Below are positions 35,851 to 46,580 of a stretch of DNA of 64,000 nucleotides, piece after piece. This DNA is from JAKPBU01 sp964425695. Its GTDB lineage: Bacteria > Pseudomonadota > Gammaproteobacteria > Xanthomonadales > Xanthomonadaceae. Every line of letters begins with the position of its first letter. The stretch's first letter is position 1. The stretch lies in NCBI GenBank assembly GCA_964425695.1, contig CAYRNF010000001.1, forward strand, positions 310,001 through 374,000, written 5' to 3'. A program made the position numbers and the translations under genes. Under the pieces are notes generated by a model. It saw only the letters and a program-made list of their open reading frames with translations. It was not told where the DNA came from and made no database searches.

Positions 35851-36849
35851 ATGCAGATAGATGCGGTCATCACCTGGGTCGACGGCGGCGATCCCGCGCA
35901 CCAGGCGCGGCTCGCGCGCACCCTGCAGGCGCTGGGCATGCCGCGCCCGGCCACGGCCGCGCCCACGCGCTTCGGCGACTGCGGCGAACTGGAGTACTGC
36001 ATCGCCTCGATCGTGCGCCACGCGCCGTGGTTCCGCACCCTGCATATCGTCACCGACGGCCAGCGGCCCTCGCTGCTGCGCACCCTGGCCGGCACGCCGT
36101 GGCAGGACCGGGTGCGCGTCGTGGACCACGCCGCGCTGTTCGCCGGGTACGAACATCACCTGCCCACGTTCAACAGCCGGTCCATCATCTCGCTGCTGTG
36201 GCGCACGCCGGGGATCGCGGAGCGGTTCGTGTACTTCAACGACGACTTCGCGCTGCTGCGCCCGGTCGCGCCGCAGGATTTCTTCCGCGAGGACGGGGGC
36301 ATCGTGCTGCGCGGCAAGTGGCGGCCGCAGTCCCGGCAGCGCTGGACGCGGCGCGTCGCCGACGCGCTCAAGCGGCTGCGCGGGGAGCCGAAGGACCGCG
36401 CGGGCAACCACGTCGCGCAGGAACTGGGCGCGCGGCGCGCCGGGTACCATGACCGCTACTACCGGCTCTACCACAACCCGTTCCCGTTCCATCGCAGCAC
36501 GCTCGAGGCCTGGTTCGCCGCGCATCCGGCCGAGCTGGAGGGCAACATCGCGCACCGGTTCCGCTCGTCGCTGCAGTTCAAGGCCGAAAGCCTGGCCACG
36601 CACCTGGAGATCGCGCGCGGTACCGCGGTGCTCGACAACGCGCTGCGCTCGGTCACCCTGAAGCCTTCCGAGCAGCAGGCCTGGCGCCTGCGCCGCAAGC
36701 TCGCGCAGGCCGATCGCGACCCGGCCTTCGCCTTCGGCTGCGTGCAGAGCCTGGACCTGGCCGACGACGCGATGCGCGCGACGCTGATCGAATGGCTGGA
36801 CCGGCGCGTGGGCCGGCTGCGCGATGCGCTCGCCGACGCGGGCGGCTGA
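35851..36849 (+). CDS. Stealth family capsular polysaccharide phosphotransferase
   Basis: A 332-residue protein of the Stealth family, which transfers sugar-1-phosphate to a growing polysaccharide (hexose-1-phosphoryltransferases). The CR1 block is IDAVITWVDGGDP at the N-terminus, CR2 contains RFVYFNDDFALLRPV with the Asp-rich catalytic NDD, and CR3/CR4-like segments with conserved His and Asn (YRLYHNPFPFHR, NIAHRFRSS) follow. It suggests a phosphodiester-linked capsule or wall polymer. It is 40 bases after the YrbL-like gene and convergent with the GT2 gene, 3 bases apart. Confidence 0.9.
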   Translation: MQIDAVITWVDGGDPAHQARLARTLQALGMPRPATAAPTRFGDCGELEYCIASIVRHAPWFRTLHIVTDGQRPSLLRTLAGTPWQDRVRVVDHAALFAGYEHHLPTFNSRSIISLLWRTPGIAERFVYFNDDFALLRPVAPQDFFREDGGIVLRGKWRPQSRQRWTRRVADALKRLRGEPKDRAGNHVAQELGARRAGYHDRYYRLYHNPFPFHRSTLEAWFAAHPAELEGNIAHRFRSSLQFKAESLATHLEIARGTAVLDNALRSVTLKPSEQQAWRLRRKLAQADRDPAFAFGCVQSLDLADDAMRATLIEWLDRRVGRLRDALADAGG

Positions 36850-36852
36850 GCG

Positions 36853-37638
36853 TCAGATCGCCGCGCCGCGCGCGGCGCGGCGCAGCAGCCGGTACTTGTC
36901 GTAGGTGTAGCGCGTGTGCAGCGCGTGGAAGCGCAGCGCCATCGGCCCATCCAGGAAACCACCCAGCAGCACGCAGGCCTTGAGCCAGTACGCGGCGGCG
37001 TGGATCGGCGCCGACAGCGCATGGGCGCGGCGCCCCTCCTTCAGCCGCTGGCGCGCCCACAGCGCGGCGTAGCCGCGGAGCTTGGCGGCGTATTCGGCCT
37101 GCGAGCGCGCGGTGTCGTGCTCGATGCGGGTGTCGATATGCACGTAGGTGCGGCCGGCGCGGGCCAGCTTCTCGTGCACCAGCAGCGGCTGGAAGCGCAG
37201 GTCCTGGCGGAACAGGCGCCCCACGCGCTCGCGGTTCCAGCCGCCGTGGTCCAGCGCGGCGCCCAGGAAGTGCGTGCGGCGCGAGAACGCCCACACGTCG
37301 GCGCGCTCCACCTCGCCGCTGGCGAACAGCCCGCGGATCACGTCCAGCGCCTCGTCGGTGAACCACTCGTCGGCGTCCAGCAGCAGGATCCAGGGATTGG
37401 CCGCGCGTTCGATGGCCACGTTCTTCTGCGCCGCGAAGCCCAGCCATTCCTGGTGCTGCACGTCGGCGCCGTGCGCGCGCGCGATCGCCACGGTGTCGTC
37501 GCTGGAGCCCGAGTCCAGCACGATCACCTCGCTGCACACCGCCGCCAGGCTGGCCACGCAGCGGCCGATGCGGTCGGCCTCGTCCTTGGCGATGACCACG
37601 CCGGAGATCGGCAGTGCGGCGGCGGACGGTGCGGACAT
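36853..37638 (-). CDS. Glycosyltransferase family 2, WaaE/KdtX-like
   Basis: A 261-residue GT-A enzyme. It shows ISGVVIAKDEADRIGRCVASL, VIVLDSGSSDDTVAIA and the DXD region LLLDADEWF, followed by the WNRERVGRLFRQDLRF segment and conserved HEKL, typical of WaaE/KdtX-like LPS core beta-1,4-glucosyltransferases. Sugar specificity is inferred from the family. Three bases separate its stop from the convergent Stealth gene. Start ATG 37638 gives the standard N-terminus. Confidence 0.9.
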   Translation of the reverse strand: MSAPSAAALPISGVVIAKDEADRIGRCVASLAAVCSEVIVLDSGSSDDTVAIARAHGADVQHQEWLGFAAQKNVAIERAANPWILLLDADEWFTDEALDVIRGLFASGEVERADVWAFSRRTHFLGAALDHGGWNRERVGRLFRQDLRFQPLLVHEKLARAGRTYVHIDTRIEHDTARSQAEYAAKLRGYAALWARQRLKEGRRAHALSAPIHAAAYWLKACVLLGGFLDGPMALRFHALHTRYTYDKYRLLRRAARGAAI

Positions 37639-37881
37639 GTGCTTACCGGTAGGCAACGGTGGGTGGGGGAGGGCGCGCAGGACGCTGCGGCGCGCGCAAT
37701 GTACCAATGCCCGTGCCTGCGCTCCCCGTGTGCCGGTCGAGGCTTGCAGGAAGCTGGCTGCGAACAGGCGGCGGAGCCGGCCTGTGGCAGGGGCACTCAG
37801 GCAGTCCGGACTCGCGATGACACCGAGATGCCGCTGGACAGGCGCGCGTGCTGCAGCGTGCCGTCGCGCGCGCGAATCCCC

Positions 37882-38775
37882 TCAGTCGCCGTGCGGCACG
37901 CCTGGCGCACGCGCGCGCAACGCCGCCAGCAGCCGCAGCTTCCACGCATCCAGCCGCATCTTCAGCGGGCCGCGCCTGCGCGCCTGCGCCAGCCGCGCCG
38001 CCGCCGACCACATCCCGGCGCGGTACAGGTTCTTCAGCAGGCCGCGCGCGGCCTTGTTGTGCAGCCGCGCGTCGTCGCACATGGCCAGGTAGTCCAGCAG
38101 TTCGGCTTCGTCCAGCACACGGTGGAAATTGAAGAAGGCGTGGAACCCGAACGCGCCTTCCACGGGTTCGTCCTGCTCCCAGGCGAAGCGTCGCGCCACG
38201 TCCGGCGGCGCGAAACGGATGCCGTGCTCGCGCTCCAGTTCGGCCCGGTGGCGCACGCAGATACAGACGTCTTCCGGATGCGGGTCGCGGATGTCGAGCG
38301 TGCGCAGCGCGTCGAGCAGCCGCCGCGAGCGCAGCGAAAAGCCGCCGTTGCCCACCGCCGGCGTGCGCCCGGGCCAGGGCGCGCCGATGTAGTCGTAGTC
38401 CAGGAACCGGTCGTCCCAGCGGGCCGGGTGCTGCACGAAGCCGTCCCACTGCACCACCAGCACGAAGTCGCCGGCGACGGCCTGCCCCAGTTCGCGCACC
38501 ATGAACGCCGAATACTCGGCCACGCTGCGCAGCGGACGGATCGGAACATGCCGGATCCGCGGGTGCGGCGGCACCGGCAGCGACGACAGCAGCAGCGCCT
38601 CGCGGAAATCGAAGGCGCGCAGGCAGCGCTCCATGGCGTACTGCGCCAGGTGCAGGCGGTGGTTCTCCACGCACACCAGGCTTACCCGGTCGAGCCGGCG
38701 GCGCACGGCGCGATCCGGCACCGCGCCCGATGCCGCCGGCGTGGTGTTGGCGTCCAGCGTGGGCGCAGGCGTCAC
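37882..38775 (-). CDS. DUF5672 family protein (glycosyltransferase-like)
   Basis: A 297-residue protein whose core reads LVCVENHRLHLAQYAMERCL, DFVLVVQWDGFVQHPARW and YDYIGAPWPGRTPAVGNGGFSL, with later GAFGFHAFFNFHRVL. This is the DUF5672 pattern, found in proteins of surface polysaccharide loci and thought to be glycosyltransferase-like. The GTG at 38775 is chosen because it starts 4 bases after the upstream PH-domain gene and the ATG further out overlaps that gene widely. It is the last gene of a four-gene operon with LpxL. Confidence 0.82.
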   Translation of the reverse strand: MTPAPTLDANTTPAASGAVPDRAVRRRLDRVSLVCVENHRLHLAQYAMERCLRAFDFREALLLSSLPVPPHPRIRHVPIRPLRSVAEYSAFMVRELGQAVAGDFVLVVQWDGFVQHPARWDDRFLDYDYIGAPWPGRTPAVGNGGFSLRSRRLLDALRTLDIRDPHPEDVCICVRHRAELEREHGIRFAPPDVARRFAWEQDEPVEGAFGFHAFFNFHRVLDEAELLDYLAMCDDARLHNKAARGLLKNLYRAGMWSAAARLAQARRRGPLKMRLDAWKLRLLAALRARAPGVPHGD

Positions 38776-38779
38776 GGCG

Positions 38780-40312
38780 TCACCAGCGCAATGGCCGCAC
38801 GGCCACGTGCGAGGCGAGCTGCGCATGCAGCTGGCGCGCCTCGTCGACCGGCAGGAACCGGATCCGCAGCGGTGGTGCGAAGGTGCCCGCGCCGCTGGTG
38901 TCCAGCCACAGCGTGGCCATGCCCATGCGCCGGTCCAGCGGGCCGCGCCGGATGCGCAGGACCTGCAGCTTGTCCAGTTCCGCGAAGCGCCAGTGCCGCG
39001 ACCACCAGCCCTCGCGCACCGCGACCAGCTCGCCGTGCAGCGCGTAGCCCGAACGCGCCGCGTTGCGGTGCGCCAGCCAGAACGACCACGGCAGCCACGC
39101 CAGGCCCAGCCAACCCCAGGCGCCGAAGTGGAAGGCGATCACCCCGGACAGCGCCGCCGCCACGAACACGCCCGGAATCGCCAGCCGCCAGCGGGCGCGC
39201 GGATGCAGCGGCCGCCACGCAGGCGGTGGCCAGTCGGCATTGCCCAGCACGTGCCGCACCAGCGCGTCGGCGCGGTCGGACGTGACCACCGGAGCCAGCT
39301 CGCGGAAGGCGCGCTGTTCGGACTGGTGCTGGGCCGATGCGGTGTCCACCAGCAGGCTGCGGCGCTGCAGCAGGCGGTGCAGCAGCCCTTCGCGCAACGT
39401 CCACGCCTGGATCCTGCGCCGCGATGCGCTGGTACGGATGCGGGTCAGCAGGCCGCGTTCGATGGTCAGCCGCGGGCCGGTTTCGACCAGGCGGAATCCT
39501 GCGTACTGCAGCACCGCCAGCGCGACCGACAGCAGCTGCAGCACCACCACGCCGGCCAGCGCGAACCCCACGATCGCCAGCACGTACTGCGACAGCCCGA
39601 ACTGGTGCAGGTCCAGCCATGCCACCAGCGCGCGCGCGAAGCGCTCCACCGGTTCGCCGAGCAGGTCCGGGTTGATCTGGGTGAGCGTGGCGAAGAACGC
39701 GCCCACCACCAGCATGCCGCGGTTGGAGATCATGCCCAGCCGCACCACCTCGGACAGCGGCAGCCGCACCAGCTCGTCCTGGGCCTCGCGGCCCGCCTCG
39801 TCGTGCAGCGCGTCGCCCGCGACCGTGGAAGCCTGCGCCTCGCGCGCATGGCGCCGGACCAGGGCTTCCAGTGCCGCTGCATCCGCCAGCCGCAGCACGC
39901 GCATTTCGGCCTCCGGCCGGGTACCGCCTGCGGACTCAAGGCGCACCTCGGCCACGTCGAACAGCCGGTGCAGCAGGGTCTGGTGCAGGGCCACGTTGTG
40001 GATCCGCGCGAACGGGATCTGGCGCAGGCTGCGCTCCAGCAGGCCGCTGCGCACCACCAGGCTGTCGGCGCCGATCCGGTAGCGGTACGTGTAGTACTGC
40101 CACACCGAGAACAGCGCCAGTACGCCCACCGCGGCCAGCCCCCACAGTTCGTTGCCGTCGCCGCGCCCGAACACCACCAGCACCACGATCGGGATCAGGA
40201 ACTGCTTGAGCTGCTGGACCAGCACGAACAGCCACGACAGCGGGTGCAGGCGCTGGTCTGGCGGCACGGACGGCGGCGCGACGGCCGTGTCCTCGGGCCC
40301 GGTCCGGCTCAT
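38780..40312 (-). CDS. Membrane protein with bacterial PH domains (YdbT-like)
   Basis: A 510-residue integral membrane protein with three PH-like (bPH_2/DUF304) segments separated by TM helix pairs, as in YdbT-type proteins. Examples are QYYTYRYRIGADSLVVRSGLLERS, RQIPFARIHNVALHQTLLHRL and the later SRRRIQAWTLREGLLHRL, given in parts. The function is unknown. It starts in a 4-base ATGA overlap with the upstream smaller PH-domain gene. Such pairs are seen in Firmicutes and Proteobacteria and are proposed to act in the membrane. Confidence 0.88.
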   Translation of the reverse strand: MSRTGPEDTAVAPPSVPPDQRLHPLSWLFVLVQQLKQFLIPIVVLVVFGRGDGNELWGLAAVGVLALFSVWQYYTYRYRIGADSLVVRSGLLERSLRQIPFARIHNVALHQTLLHRLFDVAEVRLESAGGTRPEAEMRVLRLADAAALEALVRRHAREAQASTVAGDALHDEAGREAQDELVRLPLSEVVRLGMISNRGMLVVGAFFATLTQINPDLLGEPVERFARALVAWLDLHQFGLSQYVLAIVGFALAGVVVLQLLSVALAVLQYAGFRLVETGPRLTIERGLLTRIRTSASRRRIQAWTLREGLLHRLLQRRSLLVDTASAQHQSEQRAFRELAPVVTSDRADALVRHVLGNADWPPPAWRPLHPRARWRLAIPGVFVAAALSGVIAFHFGAWGWLGLAWLPWSFWLAHRNAARSGYALHGELVAVREGWWSRHWRFAELDKLQVLRIRRGPLDRRMGMATLWLDTSGAGTFAPPLRIRFLPVDEARQLHAQLASHVAVRPLRW

Positions 40313-40833
40313 GCGGCGTGCAGGCGGTCGTGTTCGGCCTGGCGCGCCAGCAGGTCGCGCAGCGCTTCGGCATCGGCTTCGGCCAGACCGCCCACGTTGA
40401 CCGCGCTGTCGCGCGTGCCGGCGGTGTGGATCACCAGCGTGGCCAGGCCATAGCGGCGCTCCAGCGGGCCGCGGCGCAGGTCCAGGTGCTGGACGCGGTT
40501 GAGCGGCACACGGATGTCGGACTCCCACATGCGGCCCTTGCGCAGCGAGAAGCCGTCCGCGTCGAGCCGCCAGCGCGTGTAGCGGTAGCGGCGATGACCC
40601 AGCCATGCGGCCCATGCGCCCACCGAAAGCGCCGCCAGCAGCGTGGCGGCCCACGGCCAGGCCAGGTCGAAGACGCCGGCGAACATCCGGGCGGCCAGTG
40701 CGGCAGGCAGCGCCAGCGCGGCCCCGGACAGCACGAACAGCGTGCGTGCCGCCGGGGGCAGCTCGCGCCATGCGGGGGATTCGGCCACGGCCGTCGCGGG
40801 GGACGCAGGCACAACGGAGTCGGTCGGGTCCAT
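40309..40833 (-). CDS. Small PH-domain membrane protein (YdbS-like)
   Basis: A 174-residue protein with two TM segments (FVLSGAALALPAALAARM and AATLLAALSVGAWAAWL) and one bPH_2 domain: YRYTRWRLDADGFSLRKGR, IRVPLNRVQHLDLRRGPLER and YGLATLVIHTAG, in parts. It is the small partner of the 510-residue protein (YdbS/YdbT-like pair), overlapping it by ATGA. Its own start overlaps the stop of the acyltransferase gene (TGATG), so all are translated from one message. Confidence 0.88.
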   Translation of the reverse strand: MDPTDSVVPASPATAVAESPAWRELPPAARTLFVLSGAALALPAALAARMFAGVFDLAWPWAATLLAALSVGAWAAWLGHRRYRYTRWRLDADGFSLRKGRMWESDIRVPLNRVQHLDLRRGPLERRYGLATLVIHTAGTRDSAVNVGGLAEADAEALRDLLARQAEHDRLHAA

Positions 40834-41753
40834 CAACGCAGGCCGTGGTAGGGGTTTTCGGCATGGTCGCGCGCCGGCCGCAGCCGGAAGCGCTTGTAGG
40901 TCCACTGGTACTGGGCCAGGTCGCGCCGCGCAATGGTTTCCACTGCGGCATTCAGCGCCGTGGTCGCCACCACCGGGTCGGCGTCGTCGATGCCGGCCGG
41001 CGCGGGCATAAAATGCAGCGCGAAGTCCGGGCCGTCGCCGATGCGCTCGCACCAGGCGAACAGCACGCTCGCGCCGCTGCGACCGGCCAGCCGTCCGAGC
41101 AGGGTCATGGTGAAGGCCGGCAGGCCGAAGAACGGGGCCAGCACGCCATCGCCCCCGTCCGAACGCGGCTGCTGGTCCGGCAGGATGCCGACCACGCCCC
41201 CGGCCTTGAGGCGCTTGAACAGCTCGCGCACGCCCTGGCCCTCGGCGCGCACCTGGGTGACGCGGCCAGCATCGCCGGTGGCGCGGACGATGCGCAGGAA
41301 GGCGTCGCCCACCGGCGATTCCGGTGGGCGGTAGAGGATCGCCAGGGGCGTGTGCGCCGCCAGCCACTGGTTCAGCAGTTCCCAGTTGCCGTGGTGTGGC
41401 GCCGCCACGATCACGCCGCGCCCGCCCTGCAAGGCGGCTTCGAACGCCTGCAGCCCGTGGATCTCGCGGATCCGGGCCAGGTTGCGCGCGGCCGGCCGGG
41501 TCCAGAACACCACGGTCTCCAGCAGCTGGCGCGCGGTGGAGCGCAGCACTGCGCGCAGATGGCGGGCGCGTTCGGCCGGCGTCCAGTCCGGCCCGACCAG
41601 CTCCAGGTTGCGCCGCGCGACCTTGGCCTCGCGCGCGTCCAGGCGCAGCCATGCGCCAGCCAGTGCGTCGGCGATGCGCGCCAGCGCCGGCCACGGCAGC
41701 GCGGCGAACGCACGGGCGCACCAGTACAGCAGTCGGGCGGCGATCTCGGCCAT
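40833..41753 (-). CDS. LpxL/HtrB-type lysophospholipid/lipid A acyltransferase
   Basis: A 306-residue inner-membrane acyltransferase of the LpxL/LpxM (HtrB) family, which adds secondary acyl chains to lipid A or related lipids. The catalytic HX4E motif is APHHGNWELL (H120, E125), with later GVVGILPDQQPRSDGGD and a C-terminal substrate region. An N-terminal TM/amphipathic segment precedes it. It is the first gene of the operon with the two PH-domain proteins and DUF5672. Which acceptor it uses cannot be decided. Confidence 0.9.
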   Translation of the reverse strand: MAEIAARLLYWCARAFAALPWPALARIADALAGAWLRLDAREAKVARRNLELVGPDWTPAERARHLRAVLRSTARQLLETVVFWTRPAARNLARIREIHGLQAFEAALQGGRGVIVAAPHHGNWELLNQWLAAHTPLAILYRPPESPVGDAFLRIVRATGDAGRVTQVRAEGQGVRELFKRLKAGGVVGILPDQQPRSDGGDGVLAPFFGLPAFTMTLLGRLAGRSGASVLFAWCERIGDGPDFALHFMPAPAGIDDADPVVATTALNAAVETIARRDLAQYQWTYKRFRLRPARDHAENPYHGLR

Positions 41754-41810
41754 GGCGGCAGTCTAGCGGGCGGTTAAGCTGGCCCCGGCTTCCCATAACC
41801 CCGCCTCCGC

Positions 41811-42248
41811 ATGCTCAGCCTGATCCAGCGTGTCGCCCATGCCCGGGTCGAGGTGGAAGGCGCGGTCGTCGGCGCGATCGGGGCCGGGCTGCTGGCGCTG
41901 GTGGGCATCGAGCCGGGGGACGACGACAGGCACATCGCGCGGATGCGCGAGCGGCTGCTCGGCTACCGCGTGTTCGACGACGGGGCCGGCCGCATGAACC
42001 GGTCGCTGGCCGATACCGGCGGAGGCCTGCTGCTGGTCAGCCAGTTCACCCTGGCCGCCGATACGCGCTCCGGCATGCGGCCCGGCTTCAGCACGGCGGC
42101 GGCTCCGGACCAAGCAGCCGGCGTGTTCGCGCGGCTGGTCGAGGAGTGCCGGCGGCACCATCCGGCCGTGGAAACGGGTCGGTTCGGCGCCCACATGGCC
42201 GTGCACCTGCTCAACGACGGGCCGGTCACCTTCCTGCTGCGCGCCTGA
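41811..42248 (+). CDS. dtd: D-aminoacyl-tRNA deacylase
   Basis: Hydrolyses D-aminoacyl-tRNAs. The 145-residue protein begins MLSLIQRVAHARVEVEG and has the family's two key motifs, LLVSQFTLAAD and LLNDGPVTFLL, the latter the Gly-cisPro NDGPVT loop. Size is normal. It is divergent from the LpxL-type gene, with about 55 bases between them, and followed by rpoD after a 218-base gap. Confidence 0.96.
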   Translation: MLSLIQRVAHARVEVEGAVVGAIGAGLLALVGIEPGDDDRHIARMRERLLGYRVFDDGAGRMNRSLADTGGGLLLVSQFTLAADTRSGMRPGFSTAAAPDQAAGVFARLVEECRRHHPAVETGRFGAHMAVHLLNDGPVTFLLRA

Positions 42249-42421
42249 CCGGACACGGCCGCAGCGGCGTTCGCGCCGTTGAAACCCGGCAGGGCGGGGC
42301 CCATAACCGGGTCACGTGGCGCCCATGCCACACCGCACCCCGCACCGCCAACCACCCGCAGCTGAACGGATTCGCCCGCGCCCGCGCCGCCCGGCACGGG
42401 CGACCGGCTTGCCGTCGCGGG

Positions 42422-42427
42422 TATAAT
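42422..42427 (+). promoter_or_regulatory. Probable -10 box of rpoD
   Basis: TATAAT about 40 bases before the rpoD start codon, in otherwise very GC-rich DNA. TTGCCG occurs 7 bases upstream, too close to be the -35, so the -35 is not clear. Confidence 0.6.
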
Positions 42428-42466
42428 GGTTGGTTCACTTCGCACGCTTCCCCGGTGACCCGCTCC

Positions 42467-44329
<1,863 letters not shown>

Positions 44330-44357
44330 GCCGCAGCGCTATGCATGCTGCGTCGAA

Positions 44358-44388
44358 AGCCCCGCGCCAGCGGGGCTTTTCTTTTTTG
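44358..44388 (+). terminator. Rho-independent terminator of rpoD
   Basis: AGCCCCGC and GCGGGGCT pair perfectly with a 4-base loop (GCCA), followed by TTTCTTTTTT. It lies about 30 bases after the rpoD stop. Confidence 0.92.
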
Positions 44389-44953
44389 CAGCGGCGCGCC
44401 CGACCCGTGACAACCCGCTGGGTGTCCGGGCGGGCTTCCGCCGTTCGCCCGTCCCGAATGACGCGTGGTTGAAGACAACTCCCCGCACGCCATCGTGCCG
44501 TCACGCAGCCGATGTACCGGGTTCCCGGGCGTTGCCAGGACATGCCTGCGCTGGCGGTGAGGGCAGGAGGGTATCCGTACGCCGGCGCACTGCACGTGTT
44601 GGCCCAGTCGCCACCGCGTGAACGCGCAACTTGCGTGTCCCGCCCGACGGTGCGCAGGGCCTTGGCTCGATGGATGGGGTGCACTGGCCCGGCGTCGCGC
44701 GGATGCTTCGCGTACTGACCCTGCCCCGGGCGACGGATGCAGTGGCAGACATGCCTCTGGATACGCCCGACTGCATTGGGCTTCACGCGGTCGTCGCATG
44801 CGTGGCGTACACCGACCGTCCTGCAGCGTGCTGCTGCATCCGGATCCGTTGCGGCCGCGTACAGGTCCAGTGCGGAGGCAAACAAGGGTACGGACGCCCC
44901 GCGGTCCGCCGGCATCCTGCCGACGCCCACCCCACCTTCCAACGAGGCCGGCC
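44389..44953. other. 565-bp gap, no gene seen
   Basis: Open frames exist in several phases but none has a ribosome binding site with a recognisable protein. It probably contains the promoter of the DUF4331 gene. I see no repeat or clear regulatory motif. Confidence 0.45.
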
Positions 44954-46333
44954 ATGAAACGCGTCAAACTCGCCACGCTGCTGTCCCTGCTCGTCGCTTC
45001 CACCGTCTCTTTCGCCTCCAGTCACCGCGAGGCGCCGCTGATCACCACCACGCCCAAGGTGGATGCGACCGACTTCTACCTATTCCGCAGCTACCAGCCC
45101 GGTCGCGAAGGGTTCGTCACCCTGCTGGCCAACTACATCCCGCTGCAGGATGCGTATGGCGGTCCCAACTATTTCCAGATGGATCCGCGCGCGCTGTACG
45201 CGATCCACGTGGATGCCGACGGCGACGCCCTGCCTGACCGATCCTTCTACTTCCGCTTCCAGAACAGGCTGCGCGGCCTGACGGTGCCCGCGGGTGGGCA
45301 GAACGTGCCGGTCCCGCTCGTGAACATCGGCCCGTTCGGCACCCTGCTGCAGGGCGATGCCAACCGCAACGTCCTCGAGTCCTACGTGGTGGTCAGCGAG
45401 CGCGATGGCCAGCAGAGCGTGGCGACCAACCTGGCGCGCAACACCCCGATGTTCGACAAGCCGTTCGACAACATCGGCAACAAGTCGATCCGCGACTACG
45501 CTTCCTACGCCAACCGCCACATCTCGCGCATCGGCGTGGAAGGCTGCGCGGGCGAAGGACGCGTGTTCGTGGGCCAGCGCCGCGACGGCTTCGCGGTGAA
45601 CCTCGGCGAGGTGTTCGACCTGGTGAACACCAATCCGGTCGGCCCGCCCAACGGCGAGCGCAACGTGATCGCCGACAAGAACGTCACCACCATCGCGCTC
45701 GAACTGCCGATCGCCTGCCTCACCAAGAACGGCGAGCCCATCATCGGCGCGTGGACCGCGGCCTACCTGCCGGAAAGCGACGCGCCCGATGCCGAGTTCC
45801 GGCAGGTATCGCGCCTGTCTGCGCCGCTGGTCAACGAAGTGGTGATCGGCCTGCCCGACAAGGATCGCTTCAATGCGTCGCTGCCGGTGGACGACGCGCA
45901 GTTCGCCACCTACGTCACCAACCCGAGCCTGCCGATCCTGCTGCAGGCCCTGTTCGGCGTGCAGGCGCCCACCCAGTACCCGCGTACCGACCTGGTGGCG
46001 GCGTTCCTGACCGGGCTGGATGGGCTGAACAAGCCTGCCAACGTACGGCCGGCGGAGATGATGCGGTTGAACACCTCCATCGCGCCGCGTGCCGCCGCAG
46101 CGCAGTCCAACCTGGGTGCGCTGGGCGGCGACATCGCCGGCTTCCCCAACGGACGGCGTCCCGGCGACGACGTGGTGGACATCGAGCTGCGCGTGGCCAT
46201 GGGCGTCCTGCTGCCCGAGTCGGCCGCTCCCTCCGGCCAGTTGCCGTACACGGACGGTGCCACCGTCAGCGCCAACGAGTTCCGCGCGCAGTTCCCGTAC
46301 CTCAACACGCCGCTGCCGGGCTCGCCGAACTGA
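44954..46333 (+). CDS. DUF4331 domain exported protein
   Basis: A 459-residue exported protein. A signal peptide (LATLLSLLVASTVSFASS) is followed directly by SHREAPLIT, the conserved start of DUF4331 domains, and then by DATDFYLFRSYQPG and NVTTIALELPIACL. It is a single DUF4331 domain covering the whole mature protein. The family is found in oxidative or redox-related loci but its role is unknown. The ATG at 44954 lies 8 bases after GAGG. A hairpin follows the stop by about 45 bases. Confidence 0.9.
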   Translation: MKRVKLATLLSLLVASTVSFASSHREAPLITTTPKVDATDFYLFRSYQPGREGFVTLLANYIPLQDAYGGPNYFQMDPRALYAIHVDADGDALPDRSFYFRFQNRLRGLTVPAGGQNVPVPLVNIGPFGTLLQGDANRNVLESYVVVSERDGQQSVATNLARNTPMFDKPFDNIGNKSIRDYASYANRHISRIGVEGCAGEGRVFVGQRRDGFAVNLGEVFDLVNTNPVGPPNGERNVIADKNVTTIALELPIACLTKNGEPIIGAWTAAYLPESDAPDAEFRQVSRLSAPLVNEVVIGLPDKDRFNASLPVDDAQFATYVTNPSLPILLQALFGVQAPTQYPRTDLVAAFLTGLDGLNKPANVRPAEMMRLNTSIAPRAAAAQSNLGALGGDIAGFPNGRRPGDDVVDIELRVAMGVLLPESAAPSGQLPYTDGATVSANEFRAQFPYLNTPLPGSPN

Positions 46334-46378
46334 GTCCACACGCCGTCCACCGCGGTTCCGAAGCGGGGATCTGGAACG

Positions 46379-46410
46379 ACGACAAGGGGCGCTTTCGCGC
46401 CCCTTGTCGT
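46379..46410 (+). terminator. Strong hairpin after the DUF4331 gene
   Basis: Perfect 14-bp arms ACGACAAGGGGCGC and GCGCCCCTTGTCGT around TTTC. No real T-run follows (GTCCGTCCTT), but the arms are long and the position, 45 bases after the stop, fits a terminator. Confidence 0.75.
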
Positions 46411-46474
46411 GTCCGTCCTTGCGGAAACTCCCAGCCCGCATGCGGCGGGCGCATTGCTAAGATGCCCGCACGCC

Positions 46475-46550
46475 GGGCCTATAGCTCAATGGTCAGAGCA
46501 GAGGACTCATAATCCTTTGGTTCCAGGTTCGAGTCCTGGTGGGCCCACCA
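46475..46550 (+). tRNA. tRNA with CAU anticodon (probably Ile2, or elongator Met)
   Basis: A 76-nt tRNA ends in encoded CCA (46548-46550). The acceptor arms GGGCCTA and TGGGCCC pair, the D-stem is GCTC/GAGC, the T-arm is CCAGG TTCGAGT CCTGG, and the anticodon CAT is at 46508-46510 in the ACTCATAATC loop. CAU is shared by initiator Met, elongator Met and tRNA-Ile2 (lysidine-modified). The initiator features are not seen, and the anticodon arm and variable loop resemble tRNA-Ile2 more than elongator Met, so Ile2 is favoured. The rsgA gene starts about 30 bases downstream. Confidence 0.93.
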
Positions 46551-46580
46551 CCGCATGATCTTGTCCATGATGCCAACGCC

